A stretch of DNA of 64,000 bases from NCBI GenBank assembly GCA_026545765.1, contig CM048844.1:67722035-67786034 (forward strand), read 5' to 3'. Position numbers and translations under genes: made by a program. This document shows, piece by piece, positions 1 through 11,306 of the stretch; within the stretch, counting starts at the first letter, position 1; each line of letters starts with the position of its first letter. The stretch is from Plantago major. Taxonomy: Eukaryota > Streptophyta > Magnoliopsida > Lamiales > Plantaginaceae. Below the pieces are notes generated by a model that saw only the letters and a list, made by a program, of their open reading frames with translations, did not search any database and was not told the origin of the DNA.

Positions 1-9
1 AGTATACAG

Positions 10-1510
10 TCAAACTCGAGCTTGGGTAAATTGTATGGGAACATGCAAGAAGCATATCAACAAATGCAGACTCCTCTCATATACCAGCAACCATCACAAG
101 GAGTATGTAGCCTGTTTTTTACTACCCATGAAACATAGTGTTACTCTCATTTATGTTCTATCTTTGACATTTTTGAGGTCCATATGTTAATTCAATTTCT
201 GATTGAATGCAAATTTATATTTGGTGAATAAAGGCCATGTGTAATGGTATATTCCTTGTAGCATACCCAAGGATCACTACATGCACATAAATTCTCTGGA
301 GAAAGAAATACCCACTGAAAGTGACTTTGTATGCAGGGAACTTGCATATATGTAATTACCTTGTGCAAAAGAAATACTAACAGAATATCGTAAAATTGTT
401 CATCAGGGTCTGAAGGAGTTAAAAGAATCAACAGTTCAGTTAGCTTCAAGCATGGGAAGCTTTGATGCTCCAGTTGATGAAACTGTTTTTGATGTGGATA
501 AGGAGATTGATGATTTACTCCCTGTTGAAGTGAAAGAGCAGCGTGTCAGCAACTTGTTACAGGCCATTTTTGTCGGAGGATGCGTAGCTGCACTGCCAGC
601 ATTAAGAATGATTCCAACCTCTGTCCTATGGGGTTATTTTGCCTTCATGGCTATTGAAAGCTTGCCAGGGAACCAGTTCTGGGAAAGAATATTATATCTT
701 TTGACGGCGCCTAGCAGACGATACAAGTCAGTACCCATTCCTCGTGAAGTTTTGATATTTAACACCAATGTTTTCTACTAACTTGAGTTTTTTGGAATAC
801 ACAACTGGCAGAGTTTTGGAAGACTACCATGCTAGTTTTGTTGAGACGGTGCCGTTCATGACAATTGCAACATTTACGATGTTCCAAACAGTATACTTGC
901 TTCTTTGTTTTGGCATTACCTGGGTTCCAATTGCAGGGCTCCTTTTCCCTCTCCTAATTATGATTCTGGTACCTGTAAGACAATACATCCTGCCAAAATT
1001 CTTCAAAGGGGTTCACCTTCAAGATTTGGATGCGGCAGACTATGAAGAGGCAATACCGTTCAACATTCCGGTATAGTATTTTCAAATTACATTCTCCAGT
1101 AAACCTGATCTTACAACATTTCGCAAAAGCAGATTTCCGTAGTCAGTTGCAAATGTGAAGTTAGTTCATCTGATTTATTTCTACTATTCCACAATGCTTA
1201 TATTTGCATGTTAAATTAATAAATGCAGGATGAGGAACCTGGTTCTAGTCTTTCCTTTGCTGATGGTGGGGAGATTCTTGATGGGATTGTGACCAGAAGT
1301 CGCGGTGAGGTGAAGCATTTGTGCAGTCCAAAAGTGACAAGTTCGTCTGCAACTCCAGCAATAGATCTTATACTACAGAGCCCACGGTTCTCAGAGAAAG
1401 CAGCATACAGTCCTCGTGTTACGGAACTTAGAAGAGTCAGCTCTGCTGGCGGAAGAGGGCCACAGAGTCCTAGCGGGCCGTCTACTCTGGGGATAAGTCC
1501 TCGTACCTAG
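10..1510 (+). CDS. BOR: Boron transporter, BOR family, 3' portion (four exons)
   Basis: Borate efflux transporter of the SLC4/anion-exchanger-like family, a plasma-membrane protein; only the C-terminal part is in the window. Exons by GT-AG signals: about 10-102, 407-726, 812-1070 and 1229-1510 (TAG stop); introns 103-406, 727-811 and 1071-1228. The reading frame passes cleanly through all three junctions. Family-typical stretches are [16 protein letters not shown] in the first exon, [20 protein letters not shown] and [19 protein letters not shown] in the second, and [17 protein letters not shown] and [15 protein letters not shown] in the third. Hydrophobic segments in exons 2 and 3 are the last membrane helices; the final exon is a Ser/Pro-rich cytoplasmic tail. 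No in-frame stop was seen, so it could be functional. The exact BOR paralogue cannot be assigned. The left edge of the first exon is uncertain (an AG lies at 8-9). Confidence 0.93.
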
Positions 1511-1941
1511 ACTTCAAACCTGGGAAGAAGTCATCATAACTCAACTTAGTAAACCAGTTGATTTTGCTTCAGTGGTGCTAATGTAAAATCTGTCCCAAAT
1601 CTTCCTTTTGGGAATTCCTGTAAACATAACTTTGCATTACTTTCTTGAATGGTGAAAATTAGCAGGTCTTGATATTCACAAGTCACATCTGAACCTGAGA
1701 TCTGCAAATGAAATCCAGTAAATGTTTTAACACTTGTCATTATAGTGTTTGGTTAGTCGAGATTCGACAGGAATGGTAATAAAAAAAAAAAAATTGAATT
1801 CGACATTATTATTAATAAATAAATGCTTAGTTTAACCAGCCTTACTCGATTCTGGTTTCTCATCAACTGATTTGCATCTTTCAAAAAATTCTTTTGTTTG
1901 AGACCAGTTGGGTTTGCTAACCACTTTATAAACATGACTTA
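1511..1941 (+). other. BOR 3' UTR and flank
   Basis: AT-rich non-coding sequence directly after the BOR stop codon, containing an A-run (about 1781-1793) and AATAAA-like words near 1813-1823 that could serve in 3' end formation. No gene was recognised here. Confidence 0.5.
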
Positions 1942-2610
1942 GGGGTGGGGTGCACATTCGGATCAATCCGATCCGATCCGAAGTTTTGGACCACCTCCAG
2001 GTCAATCTGAAATACGATCCGAATCGTTTATCATACACTTTCAAAAAGAATAGTAGAAACATGAACAACAAGCTAACATAAAAACTCCATCCATCAAATT
2101 GCAAATTAATAAAGTCTAAAATACAAATTAACTACTACATCCACATTCAAAATAAAGTTCACAACTTACTTAAGTCCAAAATAACAAATACGAAAAGTTC
2201 GGAGTTCATGTTCTAGAATAAGGATCACATTCCTTTGAAATAAAATAGAAAGTGCAATAATTTCCAGCTGCCAAAATGCCAATTTCCAGTAGCAGCAAAA
2301 ATGCCAAATTCCAGCCAAACAGAAGAACAGCACAGCAGGGCAGAACCGAAGTACAGAACTGCAGCACAGGCAAAAACAGAACAGAACAGGCAGAACAGCA
2401 GCACATCAGTAGCTAAATTAAAAAGAAACAAGTTCAGAAATAGATTCTTTAGTATGTGCTATGTGGGAAAGAGATTGATGAACAACTTACTTTGAGTAGG
2501 TACTACTAATCATTCAATAATAGCTGATTCCTCATCGGTTATTTTCAAATCTGCAATAAATTCAAATAAATTATTAATGTAGGATAATAAGTAAAGAATG
2601 CATAAGAGTT
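1942..2610. mobile_element. Possible hAT-like non-autonomous DNA transposon remnant
   Basis: The left edge reads TAGGGGTGGGGTGCACATTC followed by repeated GATCCGATCC words. This resembles the subterminal repeats and the (T)AGGGGTG ends of many plant hAT elements. The rest is AT-rich and non-coding, with a CAG/ACAG-rich stretch at about 2320-2405. No matching right terminus or target-site duplication was identified, so this is a tentative call. It could equally be ordinary intergenic DNA. Confidence 0.3.
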
Positions 2611-3414
2611 TCAAACGATAAAATAAATAGGTCTACCATTCCTCATCTCTTTGGCATCCTTCTTTTCAAAAGTACCTTGAGATATGAGAGCAACATTCTG
2701 CGATGTTTCAGCAGTCATATGTCCTCTTTGCTTTGTCTCATAGTTGACAGTTGCCAAGTGTGAGAAAAGCTCCACTGGAGTGATTCCTTGGTTAAAATAG
2801 AAGTACTGAATATGTTCCCAGTTTTGATTTAAGCTTCTCACGATAGTCTTAACCTTTTCAGAGTTAGAGTATCTTTCACTTTCACCAAGTGCAGCCATTT
2901 CACTCATCAGTCTTGTAAACCTGAAATCAAGTTTTTCAAGTGTCTCAGTAGGACCTTGTTTGAAGTTTTGGAATTTGAGCTTCAAAACTTCGAACTTGTT
3001 TTCCTTGGTTTTCTCAGTGCCGACACAAATTTCTTCAATCAGTGACCAGGCTTCTTTCGCCGTTTTAGTCTGTATGTGATATGGAGTAGAACGTATAATG
3101 ATGTTTCTTGCTTGACCATCTAGCCTGTTCCTCTTGGAATCTTTAGATGTCCAGAGGTGTCTGGGCTTTGCTTCATAAGCAATGGCTCTTGTTGGTCTTG
3201 CGCCTGAAGTTGTGCCAGATGTTGATGAACCATCTGCACCGGTAGGTTCCTTGTCTCGACCATTAGAAACCTCAGTGACTTGTTTCTCTTGTCGAATGAC
3301 AATTGGGCCATTCTTTATCACTTCGATCATCTCATCACTGATAGCAAGCATCATGTTGTTCTTCCATTTCTCATAGTTCTCTGGCTTGAGAGTGGGTGCA
3401 TCGCTTAGAGACAT
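2611..3414 (-). pseudogene. Sirevirus-like Copia gag, N-terminal fragment
   Basis: N-terminal gag of a Copia retrotransposon: begins MSLSDAPTLKPENYEKWKNN and contains the region FEVLKLKFQNFKQGPTETLE found in the other gag copies of this window. It is cut at about 2630, before the zinc knuckle, and runs into unrelated AT-rich sequence, so the rest of gag and all of pol are missing. Three residues after NNMML are missing compared with the other copies. It lies immediately inside a primer-binding site and a 5' LTR on the right, giving the order LTR - PBS - gag on the - strand. Confidence 0.85.
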
Positions 3415-3518
3415 CCTGCACCAAACACACTAAACAAACAAAGTAAGTGTAGGTGGTGAGCTGTTAGTAGGCACTTATCTAGGATCTAAGTTCAGTGCAG
3501 AAGGTTAAAGAACCTCCT

Positions 3519-3530
3519 GCTCTGATACCA
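3519..3530 (-). other. Primer-binding site (initiator Met-tRNA type)
   Basis: The - strand reads TGGTATCAGAGC, the standard plant Copia primer-binding site, two bases inside the LTR end at 3533. It orients this truncated element on the - strand. Confidence 0.9.
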
Positions 3531-3532
3531 CT

Positions 3533-6364
3533 TGTTGGTCTAGATAACGACAAAGTAAAAGACTGGGGGGGGGGGGGGAGGGGTGAATGGTCTTTTCAAA
3601 CTTTTGTCGATAAAACAGTTTCTCAGATATCTTTACAGGTATCTGATACTTATATTCAGAGAGCGGAAGTCTTTTATGATAAGTGCACATGTCAGTAATT
3701 AGTAAGGTGTGTAAATACTCAGCAAGCAATAAATAAACAGTAACTAAATAACACTGTGCTTTTATAGTGGTATCTGAAGCTGGCGTAATCCTTCAACTAA
3801 TCCACTCGCCCTTTCTTAGGACTTGAATCCACTAAGATAAGATGATGAGTTCTCCTTACAAAATCTTATCTCTTGATCCCTTTTACACTAGGTTCCCAAC
3901 CAAGTGTTCCCCCTGAGTTATTCCTCGGCTTTCTCAGCCAAGTACTTCCTCTACTCAGTAACCTTTGAGCTATTCATTTGTTTTCCAAACTAAGTACTTC
4001 CTGTGCTCAACGTCTGTTTGGAGTTGGTTATGGTAGTTTGTCAGGTGCGCTAACTCTTATAACTTATTCAGTTATTTCAGAGAGCTCTTTAGAATCAATC
4101 TTCCTTAATACTCTTTTCAGTGTATGGTAAGTTGTTCTTTACTGACCCAATGATGAGACGATAATTTAGAGTATCATCTTGTCTTTTTTACAGTCTTTTG
4201 CCTAGTCTTTGTTTGCATTTTATAGTGTTTTTGTACGTTTTTATGCGTTAGTATTTTGTAGTGTTTCTTGTGTGTTTTTTTGTTTTTTCGTGTTTTTAGG
4301 TGAAAACCAGAGTGAAAACTATGGTTCTAGAGCCTTGCAATTGGAGTACAATGGCGAAAACAGAAGTGGATTCGGAGTTCGGACGAAGAATTGAGAGCCG
4401 TTTTAGCGAAACTTGCAATAGTGAAATCTTACAGAGCAGTCTAGCCATTTTGACTATAACTCTCTTATATGATGTCCGTTTGACCTGATTTTCGTGGCCA
4501 TGCAAAGATAATGCAAAGGGGTACAACTTGTATTTTGGAAGCATATCAAAATTATGCCTGTAGACAAAGTTACGAAGGTTTTTAGCTCGCCACGGCGAGA
4601 TTTCCTGAAGCAAAAAACGAGGCTTAAGCACAGCCTTTCACCATGGCGAGAATCTGCTCGCCGCAGCAAGAGTATATATCGAAAATCTTCTTTTCTGTTC
4701 GATTCAACTCTTTTTGGACACACTTTTTCTCTACGTTTTTTCTAGAAAAAAGCTCCTAGACCTAGTTTTTGACACTGATTAATCTGGGAGCTTGGTTCTT
4801 CTCTTGTAACGAATCATTGACATCGAATTCTTAGTAAGTTTGATAATTCTCTATTGCTTCCATACAATTCTTGTGCTTGATTCCTCTATCAAATTGTATG
4901 CTCTTGCTTGCGATTATCAATATGTTTATGCTTTGCGTATATAAGATTATGAATTCTTTCGTCTTTAATTCAAGTATGAGTATCTAAACCTCTCCAGAAC
5001 TCGGTAGTTATGTGATGATTATGCATATTCGAATCTAGGGTTTATATTCGTTCATATAGGTTCGTCTAGTTTGAGATTTTCGTATAAACCATAAATCCAA
5101 TACGCTAGTTTTAAACATTCTAAATTATTTTGGTTAAGAATCGTCGGTCTAACAAACCTGACGATTTCTCTAGTTTGAAATCTTTGAAAAACAGCTTGGT
5201 TGAATTGGATTGATTACTTTTCTGTACACCGGCTGTGTGACAAGTTTGAACGGTTACCTTAGTATCGAATTAGAATAACCGGATCATTACTACCGTGTTC
5301 GCCTTTATCATTTGATCAAAACAGTTTATTTACTTTCCATTAAATTTGTGTTTTAGAAGTAAAAACTATTCAAAATCAACTTGTTACTCACAAACAAACG
5401 TTTTCTCTAATTCGTTGTGGTAGCTTAATTGATTCCCTAGAGAACGATACTGAGTTGAGCATAGTCTACAACTACAGCTTATTCTCTTAAGTTTAATAGA
5501 GTATAATTTGAGCTTATCACCCAAGTCTTGATGTTGTTCAAGAGAATGAATCTCAGATATCAGTCGCAACTTTATCGTTGGATTCAACTCCTTCACAATC
5601 TACAGTTCTTGTTAAGGATCAGGACACTTAGAACTTTCGTGCTACTTAGAATTCAAGAGCTTTAGTCGCAAGAGAAAGCTAGAGAGTAAGTAGGTAGAAG
5701 GCTTGTATGCTTGAAAGAATAAGTTCGTAGATGTGTGTATTCAATGTGTCTTTCAAGCATTCTAAGTGGTGATATTTATAGTTGAAAATCATGCCATTTG
5801 AATAGTATCCGTTAGGCACAATGTAATTGAAACTATTGATATCTGAAGATAGTATTGTAGTGAGTTTTTGTCTCTTTTCATAGATTTGCTCTTTTGCTTA
5901 GAGATCTCTGTCTGCGTAATAAATGAAGTGTACTATCTTTTATCATGTAGTCTCAACGGAACAATGCAAGCTATCTAGGGCATTGCATGTCCTTACTCAG
6001 TGAGCATTGGGTATTAAAAACCTATTGAAATGCTTGTCTTCCAAAGACACTTAATTTCTTCAAGGTATCTGAGCCATGGTCTCTGAGGAGACATTTCTCC
6101 TTAGTCTTTAGCAATCTAGTGCAATCACTTGATCTTCAATAATGAGCTCCTTCCTGCTGGATGCTTGCTTCTTGGTCTTCTTCTTCAAAGATATAAAAAT
6201 TAGAATCTGAAACCTAACATCCTATACAAGATTTGCTAGACTAACATACTAAGTAAGCTTCCTCTTTTACAATGTTCAAATGAACTAAGAGTACTAGTTA
6301 CCTTTCTGAATTAAGATAAGTCATTAGGGTTTACTAATCAAAATCTAACAAGATATTCCTAACA
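3533..6364 (-). repeat. Copia (Sirevirus-like) 5' LTR, split by a nested solo LTR
   Basis: In + coordinates the LTR opens with TGTTGGTC at 3533 and closes with ATTCCTAACA at 6364, i.e. TGTTAGG...CCAACA on its own strand. Removing the nested solo LTR (4151-5519) and one target-site copy leaves about 1.46 kb, close to the 1.60-1.62 kb of the other copies. Landmarks are a G-run (G14 at 3565-3578), the hairpin-forming repeats, and a TATA-like box read on the - strand at 5773-5781 (CTATAAATA). It was inserted in an older Copia pol remnant that continues at 6365. Confidence 0.9.
4151..5519 (+). repeat. Solo LTR of an Athila-like Gypsy element
   Basis: A 1369 bp LTR beginning TGATGAGACG and ending GAGCTTATCA, flanked by the 5 bp target-site duplication CCCAA at 4146-4150 and 5520-5524. 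There is no internal region, so it is a solo LTR nested inside the Copia LTR. It belongs to the same family as 28023-29339 (same TGATGAGACGATAATTTAGAG start). It carries three GC-rich near-palindromes (4586-4599, 4641-4650, 4657-4670) just upstream of a TATA-like box at 4673-4679. Confidence 0.9.
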
Positions 6365-6489
6365 ATCTTCTTGCTCAGTTGCCTCTGTATGATGAAGATT
6401 CTCAGTGTCTTGATCCATTTATGGATTTCTCATAGGAAACTCTTCATCATGCCTTAGAGTCATCTGGTTGTCACTTGGCAAAGATGGTC
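6365..6489 (-). pseudogene. Copia pol remnant (integrase-RT linker)
   Basis: The - strand encodes the [14 protein letters not shown] region found between integrase and RT in the other copies. It is contiguous in reading with the fragment that starts at 8111 once the solo LTR and one TGGTC copy are removed, so both belong to one older - strand element. Its 3' continuation (RT) was cut by the insertion of the LTR ending at 6364. Confidence 0.8.
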
Positions 6490-8110
6490 TGTTGGTCCAG
6501 ATAACGGCAAAGTAAAAGACTAGTTGGGGGGGGGGGGGTGAATAGTCTTTTAAAACTTTTGTCAATAAACACAGTTTCTCAGATATCTATGAAGATATCT
6601 GGTACTTAATTTCAGAGAGCGGAAGACTTTTCTGTGATAAGTGCACGTGCTCAGCAAGATGAGTGTAAGTACTTTGCAAGATAAATAAAGCAAGTAATAA
6701 ACTGCAGAAAGTAAATAACACAAGTCTTTTTATACTGGTATCTGAAGGTGGCGTAATCCTTCAACTAATCCACTTCGACCTTTCTCAGACCTAGAATCCA
6801 CTAAGACAGATAAATGAGGTAACCTTACAGATATCTTCTCTTGATTCCTAAATACACTAGGTTCCCAACCAAGTGTTCCCCCTGAGTTATTTCCCGGCTT
6901 TCACAGCCAAGTACTTCTTGTACTCAGAAACCTTTTGAGTTGTTCCTTAGTTTCCCAAACTAAGTACTTCCTGTGCTCAATAACCTTGGAGTTATTCCTT
7001 AGTTTCCCAAACTAAGTGCTTCCTGTACTCCACGCCGTTTAAGGTGTCGGTTAAGGTAAATTGTCAGGTGAGCTTCTTTAATAACTTGTTCAATTATTTA
7101 GATAGCTTTATGAATCAAGTATACTTAATACACTTTGCAATGTATGGTATCTTGTTCTCTACTGAACCAAGTCTATGGTAAGTGTTCAAGAGAATGAAAC
7201 TCAGATATGAAATCTTAGTTCAACTCTTTCACAAATAACAATGCTCGTTAAGGATCAGGACACTTAGAACTTTGGTGCTACTTAGAATCAAGAGCTTTGG
7301 TCGCAACAGAAAGCTTGAAGGTAAGTAGTAAGCTTGAGAGAGCTTGAGAGAGTATTCAATATAAATTCAGTGATCTAAGGTGTTCAGTGTGTGTTCTCAA
7401 GCAGTCTAAGTGTTTGATATTTATAGATGAATTTGAGTGCCGTTTGAATAGTATCTGTTAGGCTTAAATCAAATTCAAACTATTGATATCTGAGTATAAT
7501 CTTAGTGAGTTTGTCTTCTTTTTCAGAAGCTACCGTTTTTGTTCAGACATTTCTGTCCGCGCATTTAATACACTGTACTATACTTTGTCCTGTAGTGCCA
7601 CCGGAACAATGCATGCTTTCTGAGGCTTTGCACGTCCTTTTCCAGAGATCATCACAGCTCCAGATATCACTTGTTAAGAATATATTATTTCCTGGAAACA
7701 TAATCTTTATCCAAGGTATCTGAGTGTAGGTATCTGTGGGCACTTTCCTCGTTTCAGAAACCTTTTAATTCTCAGATATCTCTTGTAACACTGTTTATTT
7801 AAAAACGCTTGTGTCTTCAAGATATCTGGTCATAGGTATCTGAAAAACCTTTGTCTTCAGCAATCTTGTGCAATCTTCAAGTCTTCAAAATTTGTTGAAC
7901 TTTTCCTGCCGGATGCCTTCTTATTGGTCTTCTTCAGAAAATAAAAATTACATTTCGAGACCTAACATCCTATACAAGATTTGCTAGACTATCATACTTA
8001 GTGAGTTTCCTCTTTTACAGTGTTCAAGTGAACTAAGAGTACTAATCACCTTTCGGAGCTAAGATAATTCATTAGGTTGCTGATCAAAATCTAAACAGAT
8101 ATTCCTAACA
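6490..8110 (-). repeat. Copia (Sirevirus-like) solo LTR
   Basis: A 1621 bp LTR from TGTTGGTCC to ATTCCTAACA, flanked by TGGTC at 6485-6489 and 8111-8115. No primer-binding site or gag follows on its inner side, so it is a solo LTR. G13 run at 6526-6538; hairpin array at about 6857-7030; TATA-like box on the - strand at 7419-7427. The LTR at 47388-48992 sits at the homologous position of the duplicated block, but there it is the 5' LTR of a larger element. Confidence 0.92.
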
Positions 8111-9891
8111 TGGTCTTTGTTTGTCAGACTCATCCTCTAAGTGATTGACAAAATTATTTCCTTGCTGAGATTCTTGTTCAGAATCCTTGATAATAAATTC
8201 TTTGAACCTATTGGAGAGTTCTTCATTCAAGGTTACTTTCTTGTTTCCTTCATAGAATACTATATGGACATATTCTTCAATCTTTTGTGTCCTTTTGTTG
8301 TAGATTCTGTAAGCTTTGCTATTCATTGAATAACCAAGAAATACACCTTCATCTGCCTTTGGTTAAAATGTTCTAAGATATTCTTTTCCATTGTTAAGAA
8401 CAAAACATCTGCAACCAAACACCCTTAAATGTTTGATACTAGGGGTCTACCTCTCAATAACTCATAAGGAGTCTTATCATGGTGTTTGTTGATGAAACAT
8501 ATATTTTAAGTGTAGCATGTTATGTTTACAGCTTCAACCCAATAGATTTCACTTATTTCAGTGTCAGCAAGCATTGTTCTTGCTGCTTCTTTTAGGGTCC
8601 TATTCTTCCTTTCAGCAACACCATTTTGTTGTGGTGTCCTTAATGAAGATAGTTGATGTTATATACCTTTGTAGGTACAAAACTCTTTTATATACTAGTT
8701 TACAAACTCAATACCATGGTCTATTATGATAACAGATACCTTGTCATTTTTCATGACTTCAAGCTTATTCAGCAGGCTTGGTATCTCGACCCTTGCGTCA
8801 GATTTCTGTTTGTAAAAAAAAAACCCATGTGAATCTTGAGTAGTCATCTATAACAACCAGACCATACATCTTTCCTCCATAAGTGGTTACTGAGGACTCA
8901 AAGAGATCCATATATAACAGTTGTAGTGGCCTCACACTGGAATGTCTAGTTTTAGACTTGAAAGATGTTTTGGCTTGTTTCACTAATTGGCAACCTGAGT
9001 ATACACCATCCTTTTTGTATGCCATCTTAGGTAATCCAACAACCAACTCTTTCTTGGCTAGCTTATTCAGAGTTTTAAAATTCAAGTGACTCATCCTCTT
9101 GTGCCATAGCCAATTTTCTTCAGTGTAGCCAGATTGACTCACCATGGCATTCTTTAGTTGTGGCAGATGCCCATTCAGCAACATAGAGACTTCCTTTCCG
9201 CCTTGCAACCAAGACTACCTGCTTTGACTCATTGTCAATCGGTTTACAGAATTTAGATTAGATCTTCACTGAGAACCCCTTGTCTGCAAATCGACTCATG
9301 CTAAGAAGATTATATTTCAATCCCTTCACATGTAGTACTCCAGTGATTGTAAGGGCTCCAATTTGTAGATCTCCAAATCCTACAGTTGGATTCACTTCTC
9401 CTGTAGCAAACCTGATGTCTGGTCCTGTATTGCATACTTTATAGTTGACCAGATTTGTTTTGTCTCTTGTCATGTGCTTCCCACATCCACTATCAAAATG
9501 CCATGTTGGATACTTCTTTAGAGTGTTTTGCACAAAATAGGAAACATGGAGTTAGGTTCTCATTCCAACAATGGAACCATCCAGACTAAAGTATCTCCCA
9601 GTAGGAATCCATTTTTGAATGAATTTCTTAGGAGTTTTCTTTTGTCTAGCAGGAACATAAGGAGGAATTCTAGATAAATGACAAGTATCATTATTGATCT
9701 TTCTTCCACTTCTGATGATTGATGTGAGCAACCCTAGCTTTTATCCATCGTTCTTGCTCTAGTTTGTACTCATGAGCAAGTTGTTTAATTCCCGATGGCT
9801 TTATAGACAATGCCATTCCGAGCACGAGGTGCAGACTGAGATCTTCTCTCAGTAGCCTTACTAGTCTCTGGGTCATCTTTCTTTCTAGATG
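8111..9891 (-). pseudogene. Copia gag C-terminus, protease and integrase remnant (older element)
   Basis: Read on the - strand from right to left: gag C-terminus (about 9891-9555), a TAA at 9552-9554, protease and GAG-pre-integrase (9533-9258) with WHFDSGCGKHMTRDK (DSG active site), integrase zinc-binding and core (9208-8798) with ENWLWHKRMSHLNFKTLNK and VVIDDYSRFTWV, then a degraded integrase C-terminus with [18 protein letters not shown] (8326-8105). In the zinc region one Cys of CxxC is displaced (SGCQ). Several frameshifts and stops interrupt it. RT and RNase H are absent here. The right edge passes into a GC-rich patch at about 9892. Confidence 0.85.
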
Positions 9892-10066
9892 GCGTCCGCC
9901 ATGGAAGAAAGTTGGCGGACGCCAATATATAACTTGGCAGATGCCAAAATCCATCCATGGTGTCCGCCAAGTCCAACTTTGGCGTCCGCCAAAACGTTCT
10001 GGATCGTTTTGGCGGACCCCAATCTTGAAAGTGGCATTCGCTGACTCTTCTGGCAAATGACGATTT
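9892..10066. repeat. Patch of GC-rich near-palindromes (GGCGTCCGCC type)
   Basis: About seven copies of GGCGTCCGCCA or its reverse complement TTGGCGGACGCC, in alternating orientation with short AT-richer spacers, between the broken gag coding sequence and the LTR at 10067. The same motif array occurs in the 3' non-coding part of the Athila-like element (about 24810-25030). A near-identical patch is at 50771-50945. Confidence 0.75.
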
Positions 10067-10742
10067 TGTTAGGAATATCTGTTTAGATTTTGATCAGCAA
10101 CCTAATGACTTATCTTAGCTCAGAAAGGTGGTTAGTACTCTTGGTTCACTTGAACATTGTAAAAGAGGAAAATCACAAAGTATGATAGTCTAGCAAATCT
10201 TGTATAGGATGTTAGGTCTCTGAATGTAATTTTTATATCTTTGAAGAAGACCAAGAAGAAGGCATCCAGCAGGAGAAGTTCAATTTTAAAATGAAGTTTT
10301 GAAGACTGCACAAGATTGCTGAAGACAAAGGTTATCAAATACCTGTGTCCAGATATCTTTAACAAATAAGTGTTTCTCAATGAACCAGCTTTGCAAAAGA
10401 TATCTGAGAACGCAAGGTTTCTGAACGAGGAGAAGTGCCCACAGACATCTACACTCAAATACCTTAGATAAAACTATTTTTCTGGGAAACAATGTTTCAA
10501 CCGGTATCTGGAGATGAGAAGGTCTCTGGAAAGGGACATGTAATGCTTCAGAAAGCGTGCATAGTGCCGTTGGCACTACAGGACAAAAATAGTACAATGC
10601 AATAAATGCGCAGACAGAGACATCTGAACAAAAGAGGAAATCTCTTAAATGAGACAACGTCTTCTGCAGTACTATTTTCAGATATCAATAGTTTGAATTT
10701 CATTAAGCCTAACGGATACTATTCAAACGACATGATTTTCAA

Positions 10743-10751
10743 CTATAAATA
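10743..10751 (+). promoter_or_regulatory. TATA-like box of the Copia LTR
   Basis: CTATAAATA, preserved at the corresponding place in the other LTR copies (51622-51630 on +; 5773-5781, 7419-7427 and 48313-48321 on -). It is the only strong TATA-like word at a fixed position in the family. Confidence 0.7.
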
Positions 10752-11145
10752 TCATCACATAGAATGCTTGAAACACACACAGAACTTACAACTACGAACT
10801 TATTCATTCAAGCATACAAGCCTTCAATCTACTTATTCTTCAGCTTACAGTTGCGACTAAGCTCTTGAATTCTAAGTAGCACGAAAGTTCTAAGTGTCCT
10901 AATCCTTAACAACCATTGCTATCTGTGAAGGATTTGAATCAAAAGATCAAGAATCTGAGATTCATTCTCTAGAACATTTATCATAGACTTGGGTCAGTAA
11001 AGAACATATCACCACACATTGTGAAGTGTGTTAAGTGATTCTTGTTCAAGAAGGTAGTATTACATAACTGTAGAAGTTATTAATCTATCAAATCCTGACA
11101 AACTACCTTAACCAACACCTTAAACGGCGTGGATTACAGGAAGTA

Positions 11146-11306
11146 CTTAGTTTGGGAAACTAAGGAATAACACTAAGGTTACTGAGCATAGGAAGTACTT
11201 AGTTTGGGAAACTAAGGAATAGCTCAAAGGTTTCTGAGTATAGGAAGTACTTGGCTGAGAAAGCCGGGGAATAACTCAGGGGGAACACTTGGTTGGGAAC
11301 CTAGTG
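11146..11306 (+). repeat. Hairpin array in the LTR leader (52 bp period)
   Basis: Four stem-loops: 11146-11164 and 11198-11216 (CTTAGTTT, loop GGG, AAACTAAG), 11250-11268 (CTTGGCT, loop GAGAA, AGCCGGG) and 11286-11306 (CACTTGGTT, loop GGG, AACCTAGTG). The first three start exactly 52 bp apart and are linked by spacers of the type GGAATA...AGGAAGTA. Stems differ in sequence while pairing is kept. The array is present in every fuller LTR of the family here. Confidence 0.75.

Noticed and set aside
10..450. BOR start at the ATG at 452
   Set aside because: The open frame extends upstream of 452 to a splice acceptor at 406, and a preceding exon with BOR sequence (10-102) is present; the ATG is internal.
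3519..3530. tRNA gene fragment suggested by TGGTATCAGAGC (also 11667, 47374, 52564)
   Set aside because: Only a 12-base match next to LTR ends; these are primer-binding sites, with no cloverleaf around them.
11146..11306. CRISPR-like array (regular spacing of near-identical palindromes)
   Set aside because: Plant nuclear retrotransposon context, units only four, spacers also repeated; explained as LTR hairpin repeats.
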